Shown here: positions 12,658-23,100 of the stretch, in pieces
Position numbering within the stretch: position 1 is the first letter of the stretch
Layout: the number at the start of each line of letters is the position of its first letter
Assembly (NCBI GenBank): GCA_943736015.1
Contig: OX031066.1
Coordinates: 10,358,245-10,422,244, forward strand
DNA length: 64,000 bases
Source of the DNA: Tridacna crocea
Lineage: Eukaryota; Mollusca; Bivalvia; Cardiida; Cardiidae
Reading direction: 5' to 3'
Made by a program: the position numbers and the translations under genes
The notes under the pieces: model-generated
The model's input: the letters and a program-made list of their open reading frames with translations, nothing else
Told to the model about the DNA's origin: nothing
Databases searched by the model: none

Positions 12658-12883
12658 TTAACTCTTCATAAAACAACAAAATTTTGGACCTGTCCAAAAT
12701 AAAAGCACTTGCAGATGAAAATTTAAATGTGACTCAAATGAGGAAATTGGCCATTGGCAGGGTAGAAAACATAGTGGGAAAAGGAGAAAATGCTAGTTAT
12801 CAGCATTTTCTCCTTTTCCAACAATGTTTTCATCAACCTTCTTACTCGGGGTTGTTAAAAGTTGGGATTGTGTGATAAAGGGT
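12658..12883 (+). mobile_element. Family-1 MITE, first of three in tandem
   Basis: It starts at TTAACTCTTC and ends tgtgataaagggta, directly fused to a family-2 element with loss of the intervening TTAA. The central palindrome is near perfect around gctagttatcagc. Confidence 0.8.
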
Positions 12884-13093
12884 ACCCCATAAGGCATTCC
12901 TATCTCTGATGGACCCTAAATAACAGCAAGGATGAAGCCATTTCTTATGTGTATATGACACCTTTTGATAGTGTAGTAAACATTGTGGCAAAAGGTGAAA
13001 TTGCTCGTCACGAGCAATTTCACCTTTTGCTACAATGTTTTCCAAAGACTCCTATGAACAATGCATAGAAATATCCATGGAGTAAAGGCTTAA
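12884..13093 (-). mobile_element. Family-2 MITE (TTAA sister family)
   Basis: It has the same CYCTTTACC-type terminus as family 1 but a different body: a hairpin core ggcaaaaggtgaaattgctc / gagcaatttcaccttttgc, and an internal segment with gaagccatttcttatgtgta. It sits between two family-1 copies; the right boundary TTAA (13090-13093) is also the left TTAA of the next element. Confidence 0.8.
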
Positions 13094-13315
13094 CTCTTTA
13101 CAAAACAACAAAATTTTTAACTTGTCAAAATTGAAGACATTTGTAGACAAAAAAGTAAACATGGCTAAAATGATGAAATTTGTCTTTGACAGGATGGAAA
13201 ACATGGGAAAAGGAGAAAATGCTTGTTACCAGCATTTTCTCCTTTTCCTACAATATTTTCAAAAACCTTCTTTGCCAGGACGGTGAAAACCAGGGATTAT
13301 TTGGGAAAGAGTTAA
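13090..13315 (+). mobile_element. Family-1 MITE, third of the tandem trio
   Basis: TTAA at 13090-13093 and at 13312-13315. The hairpin is well preserved (gggaaaaggagaaaatgctt and its partner arm). The spacer is shared with the family-2 element to the left. Confidence 0.82.
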
Positions 13316-13631
13316 AAAAGCTGAAGATGAAGGGCTTTTTCTTCTTCATTTGTCCAATCTTCTTTCTTCATTCCTACATTCTGTCTGTATCTGACCAATT
13401 CTATTGCTCTGTTTTCTTCTTTTTTATTCAGTGAACCTAGATAAATATAGTCTTTAATATGTTTCTGTCTGTTATTCACTGGAATTTATCCACCCAAATG
13501 ACATTCTCACTGAGTACACTTTTCTGATTGGACAGGTACCTGTAAGCCCAGCTGGTCCTATGAAAAAATTCCAACTGTTCCAATGTTCAAAGAGTGCCTG
13601 CTCTTATATCACAGTTTTGAGCTGTTTAAAT

Positions 13632-13835
13632 TCTAGGTTTGTCCAAATCAAAAGCATTTGCAATCAACAGTAGAAAAGTGACTGAAAATTTGAAATTTGT
13701 ATTGTCAAGGGTAGAAAACATTGTAGGAAAAGGAGAAAATGCTGGTTACCAGCATTTTCTCCTTTTCCCACAATGTTTTCTAAAGGCTCCTTTCTCAGGG
13801 TCGTCAAAAGTAGAGATTGTGTGGTAATGGGTTAA
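13632..13835 (+). mobile_element. Family-1 MITE, 5' truncated
   Basis: The first 20 or so bases are missing (it opens at ttctaggtttgtccaaatca), but the hairpin is almost perfect and the right end gtgtggtaatgggttaa is intact. Confidence 0.82.
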
Positions 13836-14605
13836 AAGATGAAAATATGCTGACAATTGAGCCATGCATAATTTAATATGCAGTACTGGTATTCCATAAC
13901 AGTTAAGTTAGTGTTCTGTAAAGGCCATCAACTTTTACATTTCCTACTCTCAGTTTGATTAATAATGCTTGACTTTTAAAGGAAAAGCTGAGAAATGTGC
14001 ATTTGGCTGGTCACATGAAAGATTTTAAAAAAAGATGAGGAACCCTTTAATCTTATCCTTAAAAATGTAATTTTTGATGACAAGGCTACTTTTTATGCAA
14101 TGTTATCAGTGTACCTTACATGTTCATAAATGAAAAATAGGTAATAAAGACAGAAAAAAGGGGGTCCTGAAGAGTATTCTCTTTTTTCCATTGAGCATTG
14201 ACTGAGAGATGTTTGATTTTGTTGTCATAGTCACTTGGCTTAAAATTTCCATTCTTTTAGGGTCTGGTCCACAAAAATGGTCATGTTAAAAGAATGGGTT
14301 TTTCTCTTTGAAAATGACCTTGATTTCTTTCTGGCTAATTTTTTCCTTGTTGTAATACCTAGGTTCAGTCAGAAGGCCCAAAAAAAAAACTCAACTTGAA
14401 AGTGAAATTTAGATAAGAAGGAAGAAAAGTGACAGTCCAGTGACCATGTTTCCAGGCATAACCTGCTGAAAGGTGCATGCTCACTCACTTTAGGATGTAG
14501 CCTCACATAATTATGACCGAATTTTAGACAGCATAAAATGGCTGTTTTGAAAATGTGTCTGATGTAAGTAGACTTTGTAATTTCATTTATGCATATCCAA
14601 ATTTA
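13836..14605. other. No recognisable feature
   Basis: AT-rich DNA without supported genes or repeats. A short stretch near 14365 (acctaggttcagtcagaagg) resembles 33728, so the segmental duplication may extend faintly here. Confidence 0.4.
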
Positions 14606-14705
14606 TTAATTCTTTATCACACAATCCCGACTTTTAACAACCTTGAGAGAGAACCCTTTTGAAAAGATTGTGGAAAAAGGAGAAAATGCTGGTAACCAGC
14701 ATTTT

Positions 14706-17040
14706 TAGCTCACCTGAGCACGAAGTGCTCATGGTGAGCTATTGTGATCGTGCTGTGTCCGGCGTCCGTCGTCCGTCGTGCGTCGTCCGTCGTCCGTCGT
14801 CAACTTTTTACCTTGTGTACACTCTACAGGCCACAGTTTTGGTCGGATACTCATGAAAGTTGGTCAGGATGTTTGTCTCGATGAAATCTCGGACGAGTTC
14901 GAAAATGGGTCATGTGGGGTCAAAAACTAGGTCACTAGGTCAAATCTTAGAAAAACCTTGTGTACGCTCTAGAGGCCACATTTTGAGTCGGGTACTCATG
15001 AAAGTTGGTCAGGATGTTTGTCTCGATGATATCTCGGACGAGTTCGAAAATGGGTCATGTGGGGTCAAAAACTAGGTCACTAGGTCAAATCTTAGAAAAA
15101 CCTTGTGTACGCTCTAGAGGCCGCATTTTGAGTCCGATACTCGTGAAAGTTGGTCAGGATGTTTGTCTCGATGATATCTCGGACGAGTTCGAAAGTGGGT
15201 CACGTGGGGTCAAAAACTAGGTCATCAGGTCAAATCTTAGAAAAACCTTGTGTACGCTCTAGAGGCCGCATTTTCAGTCGGATACACGTGAAAGTTGGTC
15301 AGGATGTTTGTCTCGATGATATCTCGGACGAGTTCGAAAGTGGGTCACGTGGGGTCAAAAACTAGGTCACCAGGTCAAATCTTAGAAAAACCTTGTGTAC
15401 GCTCTAGAGGCCACATTTTCAGTTGGATACTCATGAAAGTTGGTCAGGATGATTGTCTGGATGATATCTCGGACGAGTTTGAAAGTGGGTCACGTGGGGT
15501 CAAAAACTAGGTCACCAGGTCAAATCTTAGAAAAACCTTTTGTACGCTCTAGAGGCCACATTTTCAGTCGGATACTCATGAAAAATGGTCAGGATGTTTG
15601 TCTGGATGATATCTCGGACGAGTTTGAAAGTGGGTCACGTGGGGTCAAAAACTAGGTCAACAGGTCAAATCTTAGAAAAACCTTTTGTACGCTCTAGAGG
15701 CCACATTTTCAGTCGGATACTCATGAAAGTTGGTCAGGATGTTTGTCTCGATGATATCTCGGACGAGTTCGAAAATGGGTCACGTGGGGTCAAAAACTAG
15801 GTCACCAGGTCAAATCTTAGAAAAACCTTTTGTACGCTCTAGAGGCCACATTTTTAGTTGGATACTCATGAAAGTTGGTCAGGATGTTTGTCTCGATGAT
15901 ATCTCGGACGAGTTTGAAAATGGGTCACGTGGGGTCAAAAACTAGGTCACCAGGTCAAATCTTAGAAAAACCTTTTGTACGCTCTAGAGGCCACATTTTC
16001 AGTTGGATACTCATGAAAGTTGGTCAGAATGTTTGTCTGGATGATATCTCGGACGAGTTTGAAAATGGGTCACGTTGGGTCAAAAACTAGGTCACTAGGT
16101 CAATTCTTAGAAAAACCTTTTGTACGCTCTAGAGGCCATATTTTCAGTTGGATACTCATGAAAGTTGGTCAGGATGTTTGCCTGGATGATATCTCGGACA
16201 AGAACGAAAATGGGTCATGTGGGGTCAAAAACTAGGTCACTAGGTCAAATGTTAGAAAAACCTGTTGTAGGCTCTAGAGGCCACATTTTCAGTCCGAAAC
16301 TCTTGTAAGTTGGTCAGAATGTTTGTCTTGATGATATCTCAGACAGGTTTGAAAATGGGTCATTGGGGGTTAAAAACTAGGTCACCAGGTCAAATCTTAG
16401 AAAAACCTTGTATATGCTCTGGATGCCACATTTTCAATCCAACACTCTTGAAAATTAGTCAGAATGTTTGCCTTTATAATATCTTGGATGAATTTGAATA
16501 TGGGTCATGTTGGGTCAAAAACTGGGTCAATAGGTCAAATGTTATAAACACCTTTTGTATGCTCTGGAGGACACATTTTCAGTCTGATACTCCTAAAACT
16601 TGTTCATAATATTTGTCCTGGTGATACCTTGAATGAGTTTGAAAATGGGTCATGTGGAGTCAAAAACTAGGTCAATGGGTCAAATATTAGAAAAACCTTG
16701 TGTACACTCCAGAGGCTACATTTTCTGCCTGATACTCTTCAGACTTGGTCAGAATGTTTGTTTTGGTGATGTCTCAAAAGAGTTTGATAATGGGTGTTTG
16801 TCGGGTCCAAAACTAGGTCACTTGATGAAATCTTAGAAAAACCTTTTGTACACTGTAGAGGCCACATTTTCAGTCCAATACTCATGAAACTTGGCCAGAA
16901 TGTTTGTCTTATTGATATCTCAAAAGTGTTTGATGATGGGTAATGTCTGATAAAAAACTAGGTCACTGGGAAACTAGATGGTACATGTTTGGTCAATAAA
17001 CTCAGGTGAGCGATTTCAGGGCCATCATGGCCCTCTTGTT
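14706..17040 (+). mobile_element. Pearl/HINE-like element A, complete
   Basis: Order of parts: a 5' end tagctcacctgagcac with a small hairpin (gagcacgaagtgctc); a GTCC/GTCGTCC-rich microsatellite (about 14758-14806); about 15 core repeats of 145 bp; ctcaggtgagcgatttcagg, which inversely matches the 5' end; and a 3' hairpin gggccatcatggccc followed by tcttgtt. This layout, and insertion between T residues without an obvious target duplication, matches pearl elements of bivalves and the Helentron-associated HINE class. No protein is encoded. Confidence 0.75.
14815..16985 (+). repeat. 145-bp core tandem repeats, about 15 copies
   Basis: The unit includes gttggtcaggatgtttgtct, cgatgatatctcggacgagt and ggtcaaaaactaggtcac. 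The first ten units are very similar, while the last four or five (from about 16250) are progressively diverged. Overlapping 71-codon frames appear every 145 bases because each unit happens to be open; I do not regard them as genes. Confidence 0.9.
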
Positions 17041-17168
17041 TCCTTTTCCCATAATGTTTCCTACCCTATCAAAGACATGGTTTATCATCGGAGCCCACTC
17101 TAAATTTTGATCTGCAAATGCTTTGAATTTGGACAAGTCTACAGTTTTATCACATGGCAAAGAGTTAA

Positions 17169-17575
17169 CCAGTTTTCATTTTAACCAGAAGTAAGACAAT
17201 ATCTAACTATGATTTTGTCATTTTCACCTGAAAACACAAAAATAACTGTTTAAAAGGCTTTTTTTTTTTGTACGGTGCCATCCCTTGACCAACTTGATAT
17301 CAGATGAATTAGGCTCTCTGAAATATGACAAAAAGTAAAAAAGTGAAATGAATTTTGGTTGAGTTCTGGCACCACTGCTAAATTTCATAAAAGGCTAGGT
17401 TTTGTGGTTTTCGGTATGGATCTAACATCTGACAGGTGATAGTACATATTATGATTTTATTCAGACTGTGATGGTTGGCTTTTGAATATTAGATTTCAGA
17501 TATTCTTTATCATGGCTTAGATAACTGTTCATCTGCACACTGGCTGTCACTTTCATCCATTGTTTAGAAGAAGCC
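17169..17575. other. No recognisable feature
   Basis: AT-rich DNA with no supported gene or repeat. Confidence 0.45.
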
Positions 17576-17809
17576 TTAACTCTTTACCAAACGACAAAAT
17601 TTTGGATTAGTCCAAATTGAAAGCATTAATTTTGCAGATGAAAAAATAAACTTAAACCAAAAATTGAATTTTTAGTTTGAGAAGGTAAAAAACATTGTGG
17701 GAAAAGGAGAAAATACTGGTGTCAAGCCTTTTCCCCTTTTCCCACAATGTTTTGAAAAGCTTTCCTTCTCAGGGTCGTTAAAGGTCAGGATTGTGTGGTA
17801 AAGAGTTAA
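17576..17809 (+). mobile_element. Family-1 MITE, left member of an inverted pair
   Basis: TTAA at 17576-17579 and at 17806-17809. It carries a short insertion (gcattaattttgcag) also seen in the copy at 30368, so those two belong to one subfamily. Confidence 0.85.
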
Positions 17810-18031
17810 CCCTTTACCACACAATCCCATCTTTTAACCACCTTGACAAAGAAGCCTATTGGAAAACATTGTGGAAAAAGGTGAAAATGCTGATAACCAG
17901 CATTTTCTCCTTTTCCCACAATGTTTTCAACCCTTCCAAAATCAGAATTCAATTCTTTGTTCTCATTTATTTTGTCGTCTGCAAATGCTTTCAATTTGGA
18001 CTGGTACAAAATTTCGTCATTTGGTAAAGAC
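17806..18031 (-). mobile_element. Family-1 MITE, right member of an inverted pair
   Basis: It starts in the same TTAA that ends the previous copy and runs in opposite orientation (ttaaccctttaccacacaat to cgtcatttggtaaagactta). The hairpin (gctgataaccagc centre) is near perfect. Confidence 0.85.
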
Positions 18032-18084
18032 TTATGACATGAATCTAATATAGATTACCTTTCTGACAGTTGAAAAAATACTTT

Positions 18085-18308
18085 TTAACCCTTTACCCCA
18101 TAGATACACATTTCTACGCATTGCTTGAAGGAGCCTTTAGAAATTATTGTGGCAAAAGGTGAAATTATGACGAGCAATTTCACCTTTTGTCACAATGTTT
18201 TCTATGCTATCAAAAGGTGTCATATACACATAAGACACGGCTTCATCCTTGTTGTTATTTAGGGTCAATTAGAGATACCATAGAAATGCCTTGTGGGGCA
18301 AAGGGTTA
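18085..18308 (+). mobile_element. Family-2 MITE, full length
   Basis: TTAA-flanked, with ttaaccctttaccccataga at the left and gtggggcaaagggttaa at the right. The core is ggcaaaaggtgaaattatga / gagcaatttcaccttttg. It is the cleanest copy for defining family 2. Confidence 0.85.
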
Positions 18309-18564
18309 AATTGATGGCTATGTGTTAGAGTATGAAACTGAGATTGTGCTTATAAATAATTGGAAAAAGAAAAATATTAATGCATAGTGGTATGACATCA
18401 TTTCCATTGAAAATAGGTGAATGACATTCCTCACATTTACAGCATTGTGCGAGCCATCATTTATTACAAAATATATTTTAGTTACATGTTTTTGAAAAAT
18501 TTTCATCAAGAACAATTGGGAATGATAAATAAACATAGATATTATACACCAACAATGAAACATA
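18309..18564. other. No recognisable feature
   Basis: AT-rich spacer between the family-2 MITE and a weak tRNA-like stretch. Confidence 0.4.
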
Positions 18565-18640
18565 GAGCTGTAGCACAGTAAGTCCAGTGGTAGACCCATA
18601 GATCAAGGGTGTGAAGATTGAATTCTGTTGTGACCACTTT
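18565..18640 (+). repeat. Possible tRNA-like remnant
   Basis: The stretch tagcacagtaagtccagtgg tagaccc has an A-box flavour, and gattgaattctg about 45 bases downstream resembles a B box. It is too degenerate to assign. Confidence 0.25.
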
Positions 18641-19987
18641 TTTATTGGCAACTTTTTTTTTTTTTGACTGGGTTAGCAGATAATAATCATCTTCTATTAT
18701 ATATTTTACAGGATGCTTGATGTAAAGGATAATTATTTAACTATGTAATATGCATGAAAACTACAAACCAAAAGAACAAGAAAAATGCAATGCACGCCTT
18801 CAGAAACTTTTTAGGAAAACATTTTTTGTTGATTGTGAAAAGGACTCAGTTCTGTGTAATAATTGTAGACATAAATATAAGGACACAGAAAAGCTTCAGT
18901 CAGCAAAAAGAAAGCAGGATTTGGATTCAGATTCTGACTATGAACCTCCGCAAGAAAAGAGACAGAAAATAAGTAGCCCACCATCCATTCCAGTGCCATT
19001 ATAAACAAGACTAAGGTCCCATGCCGATTGTTTTATTAGAAGAAAGCTTGGCCTAAAGCTTGTGGTAGTTTCATCAAATAGCAGAATGCAAGTTTTGGTT
19101 AAAAAAAAATATTTGGGTACCTCTTGGATCTAGATGTTGCCCAACATAATGTTGAAAATAGAAGACTGAAAGAGGAATGTTTGAAACTTCTCAGTTTGTT
19201 GTCTGATACTTGTTGAATGAATAGAAGTACATGTACATTATTGGATATCCTGAATCAACTTCTTAAGATTTGTATTTTACAAAACAATACCAGACTGAAG
19301 TTTGATAATGTAAGCACTCGAAGTGACAATTATTTTATCCAGCTGACTAGATTGCCAGAAGCAAGCTTCAGCAGTATCTTTCAGTGCATCCATCAGTGTA
19401 TTACACCAACCAGAAGCCAGAGGAAAACATTGGCTTTATTTTTATGAAAAATGGCATGGCAAACAAGTTACTTGCTACATTCTTTAACATCTGTAAGTTC
19501 AGTGTAAGGAGGGCCATAAATGCTGTTTGGGCAGCATTAATAGAATATTCTTGCCAAACAACCTTGGATTTCACCACAAATCAAGACAGACTCTCATTGA
19601 AAATTATACCCTTGGCACAGAGACCTTATGGAAATGTTGAAAAGCTCAGTGCAATTTTAGTGTTAAATGGAAGATACATCTACATAGAAAAGACACACAA
19701 CTTCCTTTTCCAACAAAGATCATATAGTTTGCACAAAGATAGACCTCTTGTCAAACCAATGCTTATCACATCAACATCTGGATATATTGCTTCCATACTA
19801 GGGCCATACTTTTCTGATTCTAAAAAACACTGATGCCTCTATTTTGAATCACATCTTAAAATCAAATCTTGATCATATTAGACAATGGGTACAGGAGGAC
19901 GATATTTTTGTAGTAGATAGAGGACTCAGAGACTCATTGTTGCTCTTGGAAGACCTTGGTATAAACTTCATATATGAACTCCTTAAG

Positions 19988-21068
19988 GTAAGGCGCCGAT
20001 ACAGTTTTCCCGGATTTTCAATTTGACCCTGTGTCATGGAAAAAAGGGACTTAATGCAAAATTGCAATTTTTACCAATATCTCATTCAGTTTTTGTCAGA
20101 ATATCATGAAACTTCATGGTTATACTGTTTATGGAAAGTTTTAGCATGTGCCCTTGCTATTTTTAATCTGGGCATTTTTTAATTTGATGCTCTGTCATGG
20201 AAAAAGGGGGCTTCTTGAAAAATTCCAATTTTTACTAATATTTCATTCAGTTTTGGTCAAAATTTCATTAAACTTCATGTTTACATTGTTTTTTTCAAAG
20301 TTTCACCATGTGCTCTTGTTTCTTTATCTATGTGTTTTTCAATTTGACCCTCTGTCATGGAAAAAGGGGGTTTCTTGTAAAATGAAAAAGGGGCCCTAAT
20401 GCAAAATTGCAATTTTTACTAATATCTTGTTCAGTTTTTGTCAACATTTCATGGTTATATCTTGTTTTACAAGTTTCAACACGTGCCCTTTGTTTTTGCA
20501 ATCTATGAATTATTAATGCGCAAATATATCTTTCCTGGTTTCTCAAATTAAGGCTGCATCACGGAAAAAGGGGACTTCATGGAAAGAATTGTTTTTCACT
20601 AGGTTCTCCTTTATCAGTGCTCAAAACTTTGTGAAATTTCAAATCTGAACTTGTTGGAACCTTGCCCTGGTACCTCTCTTCCTTTTTCTCAATTTCAGGC
20701 TGCGTCTCGGAAAAAGGGGGCTTCATGTAAAAAATTATTTTATGTAATATTTGATACATGACTGCTCAAAATTTTATGAAATTTCGAATTTTGAATTATT
20801 ATTCAAAAATGCCACAAACCACACACCCGTTGTATTTATTGCAATGATCCAATATTGTCTTATGGGAAAAGGGGGCTTAAAGGGGGTTTATTGTCCTCTA
20901 CAAGTTTGTGTTGGCTATCTCTAAGATAGTAATTGCCTTTTCACTTCAGATTTTGGGGGGCAAGAACAGGTTCTTATAGGATAAAAGAAGTGAATTTATA
21001 TCAATTTCTTATATTTTATGACAAGCACTTGTTCTGGGAGCATAACCCGTCTCTGACGGCCCTTGTTT
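19988..21068 (+). mobile_element. Pearl/HINE-like element C inside the transposase fossil
   Basis: About 160-bp core repeats (20010-20880) are followed, near 21048, by gtctctgacggcccttgttt. This is the hairpin-plus-CTTGTTT 3' end seen on elements A and B, although the sequence is unrelated. The 5' boundary is uncertain and no microsatellite is obvious. Confidence 0.5.
20010..20880 (+). repeat. About 160-bp tandem repeats, 5-6 copies
   Basis: Each unit has a gtcatggaaaaaggggg-like motif at 20033, 20194, 20354, about 20558, 20704 and 20860, followed by a segment ending catttcatgaaacttcatgg or a variant. Divergence between units is high. Confidence 0.75.
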
Positions 21069-21573
21069 AATACAGGCAGATTGATCCTGGATGGCAAGGG
21101 ATTACAACAGGGCTTTTTAAAATAAAAAATATATTTTTGTCAGTGAACTGATTTGATACTAAAAATTATAGGAGTCAAACTAGAGTTTTTGCCCTTTGTT
21201 TATTTTCACACTTGAATATTGCCCAGTGCATATCTTCAAAACGATACTAGGTATAGATATGAAATTTCATGCGTCGATACATTCCATGAAGGGGAACTGC
21301 TGTGCATATAAATTTCAATTCTTGCTTGCTTAATTTTTGAGTTATTGCCCTGTGTTTTTTTTTTCAAACTTGAATTTTGTATGATGCATATCTCCCATAC
21401 TATACTAGCTGGGGTTATGAAATTTCAACACAAATACACTGCCATTATCTTCAGTAAACAACAAAAAATTCTGCACTATTTTTTTTTCTGTACCTCCCCT
21501 TTATGATCATTATGCTCCAACTTTACAACTTGGGGTAAGACAGGCGTATCTTGCAACAATTTGCTGCTGTTGT
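21069..21573. other. Diverged repeat-like DNA, no gene
   Basis: Two similar segments (cttgaatattgcccagtgca and cttgaattttgtatgatgca, about 180 bases apart) suggest a decayed tandem repeat. There is no coding signal. Confidence 0.35.
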
Positions 21574-21613
21574 TAGAGTTGTTAAAAGTCAGAATTGTGT
21601 GGTAAAGAATTAA
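21574..21613 (+). mobile_element. Family-1 MITE, right-end fragment
   Basis: Only the last 40 bases survive (gttgttaaaagtcagaattg tgtggtaaagaattaa). Confidence 0.65.
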
Positions 21614-21635
21614 GCTGCAAAGAGCAACTTACGGA

Positions 21636-21680
21636 CCATCTTGTAGACACTGTAGATCAAGATCAGACTGCACAGAAACA
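21636..21680 (+). repeat. Family D half copy
   Basis: gacactgtagatcaagatca gactgcaca matches one arm of the family-D palindrome; the other arm is missing. Confidence 0.5.
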
Positions 21681-21879
21681 GGACCTTTAGTGTACAACAG
21701 GGAGATTGTTTGAACCACAAAATAACAGTAAAATAACAGAATTTATTTTTATACTATTGGTTTCACTTATTTAGCAGGATTAAATACCAGCAGTTTCTCA
21801 TTTTCACTACACTATTCATCCATTTTGTATTAAATTTCACAGAGAATGTCTATACATTTTAGCCATGCACAATGATGAA

Positions 21880-22165
21880 AAAGGGGCTTTATGCCTAGAT
21901 CTGCAGAAAGTATCGACCCAGGTCAGCCTGCACAGTCGGCACACGTTAACCTGAGTTGAATCTTTTTGCTTTTGGTCAGTAAGCTGCATGTACAAGGATC
22001 ATTCTACCTCATAATCCAGTAATTTTTGAGATAAAAATTAATCCATATTTGTGACCTGTCATACAAAATGAGACCATCTGGGAACTGTGAAAAGTGTCAA
22101 CTCTGGTCAGACTGTGTGAATTGCACAGGCTGACCAGGGCTGACACTTTCTTTAATGTATATTTT
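21880..22165 (+). repeat. Two family C palindromic remnants
   Basis: 21880-21965 (ctgcagaaagtatcgaccca ggtcagcctgcacagtc) and 22065-22165 (aaagtgtcaactctggtcag ... gcacaggctgaccagggctgacac) are separate diverged copies of the palindrome. Both lie within the gap of the transposase fossil. Confidence 0.6.
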
Positions 22166-22760
22166 CTGTATGAAAAGTGGTCATTCTACCTTGTTATACA
22201 ATCATTTTTCAACTGTCAGCTTAAATTGACATGCACTGTCTTTGGCCTGTTTTCATCTAATTGATGTACAGAATTCCCAGATTGCCCCATTCTGCGTGAT
22301 GGGTTACATTTAAATGATGACCAGCATGGTGTGATGCATCAAGGAGATGATTTGACTCTTGTATTGCTAGAGTATGGCTCATGTACTTTTTCTCTTCATC
22401 AGGTACAACGGATAGTTGGGTCTGCTAATTCCAGGGTAAAAAAGAAACTGCAGATATTCATCCAAGGCACTTCCATCAAACCATGTGCCTTATACTGGTG
22501 ATTGTGTGAGTCCTTACTATCACCAACAATTATCATACCCCTCCCACTGAATCAACCCACTAGTCATTCTGTGGATGAAGCTGAGGCAACAAAAATGCTC
22601 TGTTTATCACAAGAAGTCAATTCACTCCAGTGCTACATAGAAGAAAAAAATCTGTTATGGAAAGCATCTCCTTGGAAGCAAATAACCAATACTGATTTAT
22701 TAGACTTTCCAACATCGAGTGAGGACCAACTGCATCATATAACATGTGGATCATAACAAC

Positions 22761-22840
22761 TGAAACTTAGCTCCCCTTATATTCAAGAACTCACAGACAT
22801 TGAAACTTAGCTCCCCTTATATTCAAGGACACACAGACAT
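22761..22840 (+). repeat. 40-bp tandem duplication within the fossil
   Basis: tgaaacttagctccccttat starts at 22761 and again at 22801, with the same tail up to cacagacat. Because 40 is not a multiple of 3, the duplication shifts the reading frame of the transposase remnant. Confidence 0.85.
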
Positions 22841-23100
22841 TGACAGTGACTTACTGTTTCATAAAGATGACCCAACTTTATTGCACATTAAGATTCAGAG
22901 CAGACACGTTGCTTTCAGAGAATACACAGTTTGGGTATGTTAGATCAATGATGAAATATTGTTTCATGGTTTTGTTTATGCTGTGCTGGAGCAAGAGTAG
23001 TTGGTGTTTGTTCCTATATTTCAGCTATGTTGTGGTATCTTGGTGGGGCTTGATTTTCAGGAAAGAAGCTGTTTGGTGTTCATGACCCTGGAAAGACTGT

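Larger units (their letters stand above)
14606..17168 (-). mobile_element. Family-1 MITE split by a pearl/HINE-like insertion
   Basis: The left part (14606-14705: ttaattctttatcacacaat up to ggtaaccagcattttt) and right part (17041-17168: tccttttcccataatg up to ggcaaagagttaa) form one MITE, minus orientation. The insertion at 14706-17040 lies exactly in the T-rich loop-proximal arm of the hairpin. The MITE is therefore older than the insertion. Confidence 0.85.
18750..23100 (+). pseudogene. DDE_Tnp4/SWIM transposase-like gene, broken
   Basis: Fragments in collinear order reconstruct one protein type. They are: a Cys-bearing N-terminus (18750-19001, CEKDSVLCNNCRHKY); a middle part in two overlapping frames (19217-19447, 19384-19833) with LVLNGRYIYIEKTHNF, RPLVKPMLITSTSGYI and GPYFSDSK; a catalytic segment (19844-19987, DDIFVVDRGLRDS); and, after a 2.4-kb gap, C-terminal pieces VQRIVGSANSRVKKK (22401-22500), DEAEATKMLCLSQEVN (22502-22756) and AGARVVGVCSYISAMLWYLG (about 22985-23050). 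The last is a degenerate SWIM-type zinc finger. I recognise the order from DDE_Tnp4-domain proteins common in molluscs and cnidarians. The usual first catalytic Asp in the DG.YIYI motif reads Asn here. Several frameshifts and stops make it a fossil. The 19988-22400 gap opens with aag/gtaagg and closes with a pyrimidine tract and cag, so it may be an ancient intron carrying repeats. Confidence 0.7.

Noticed and set aside
14860-16235. A series of overlapping 71-codon frames every 145 bases
   Set aside because: They are the same open stretch in successive copies of a 145-bp noncoding minisatellite. 145 is not a multiple of 3, so they cannot form one polypeptide.
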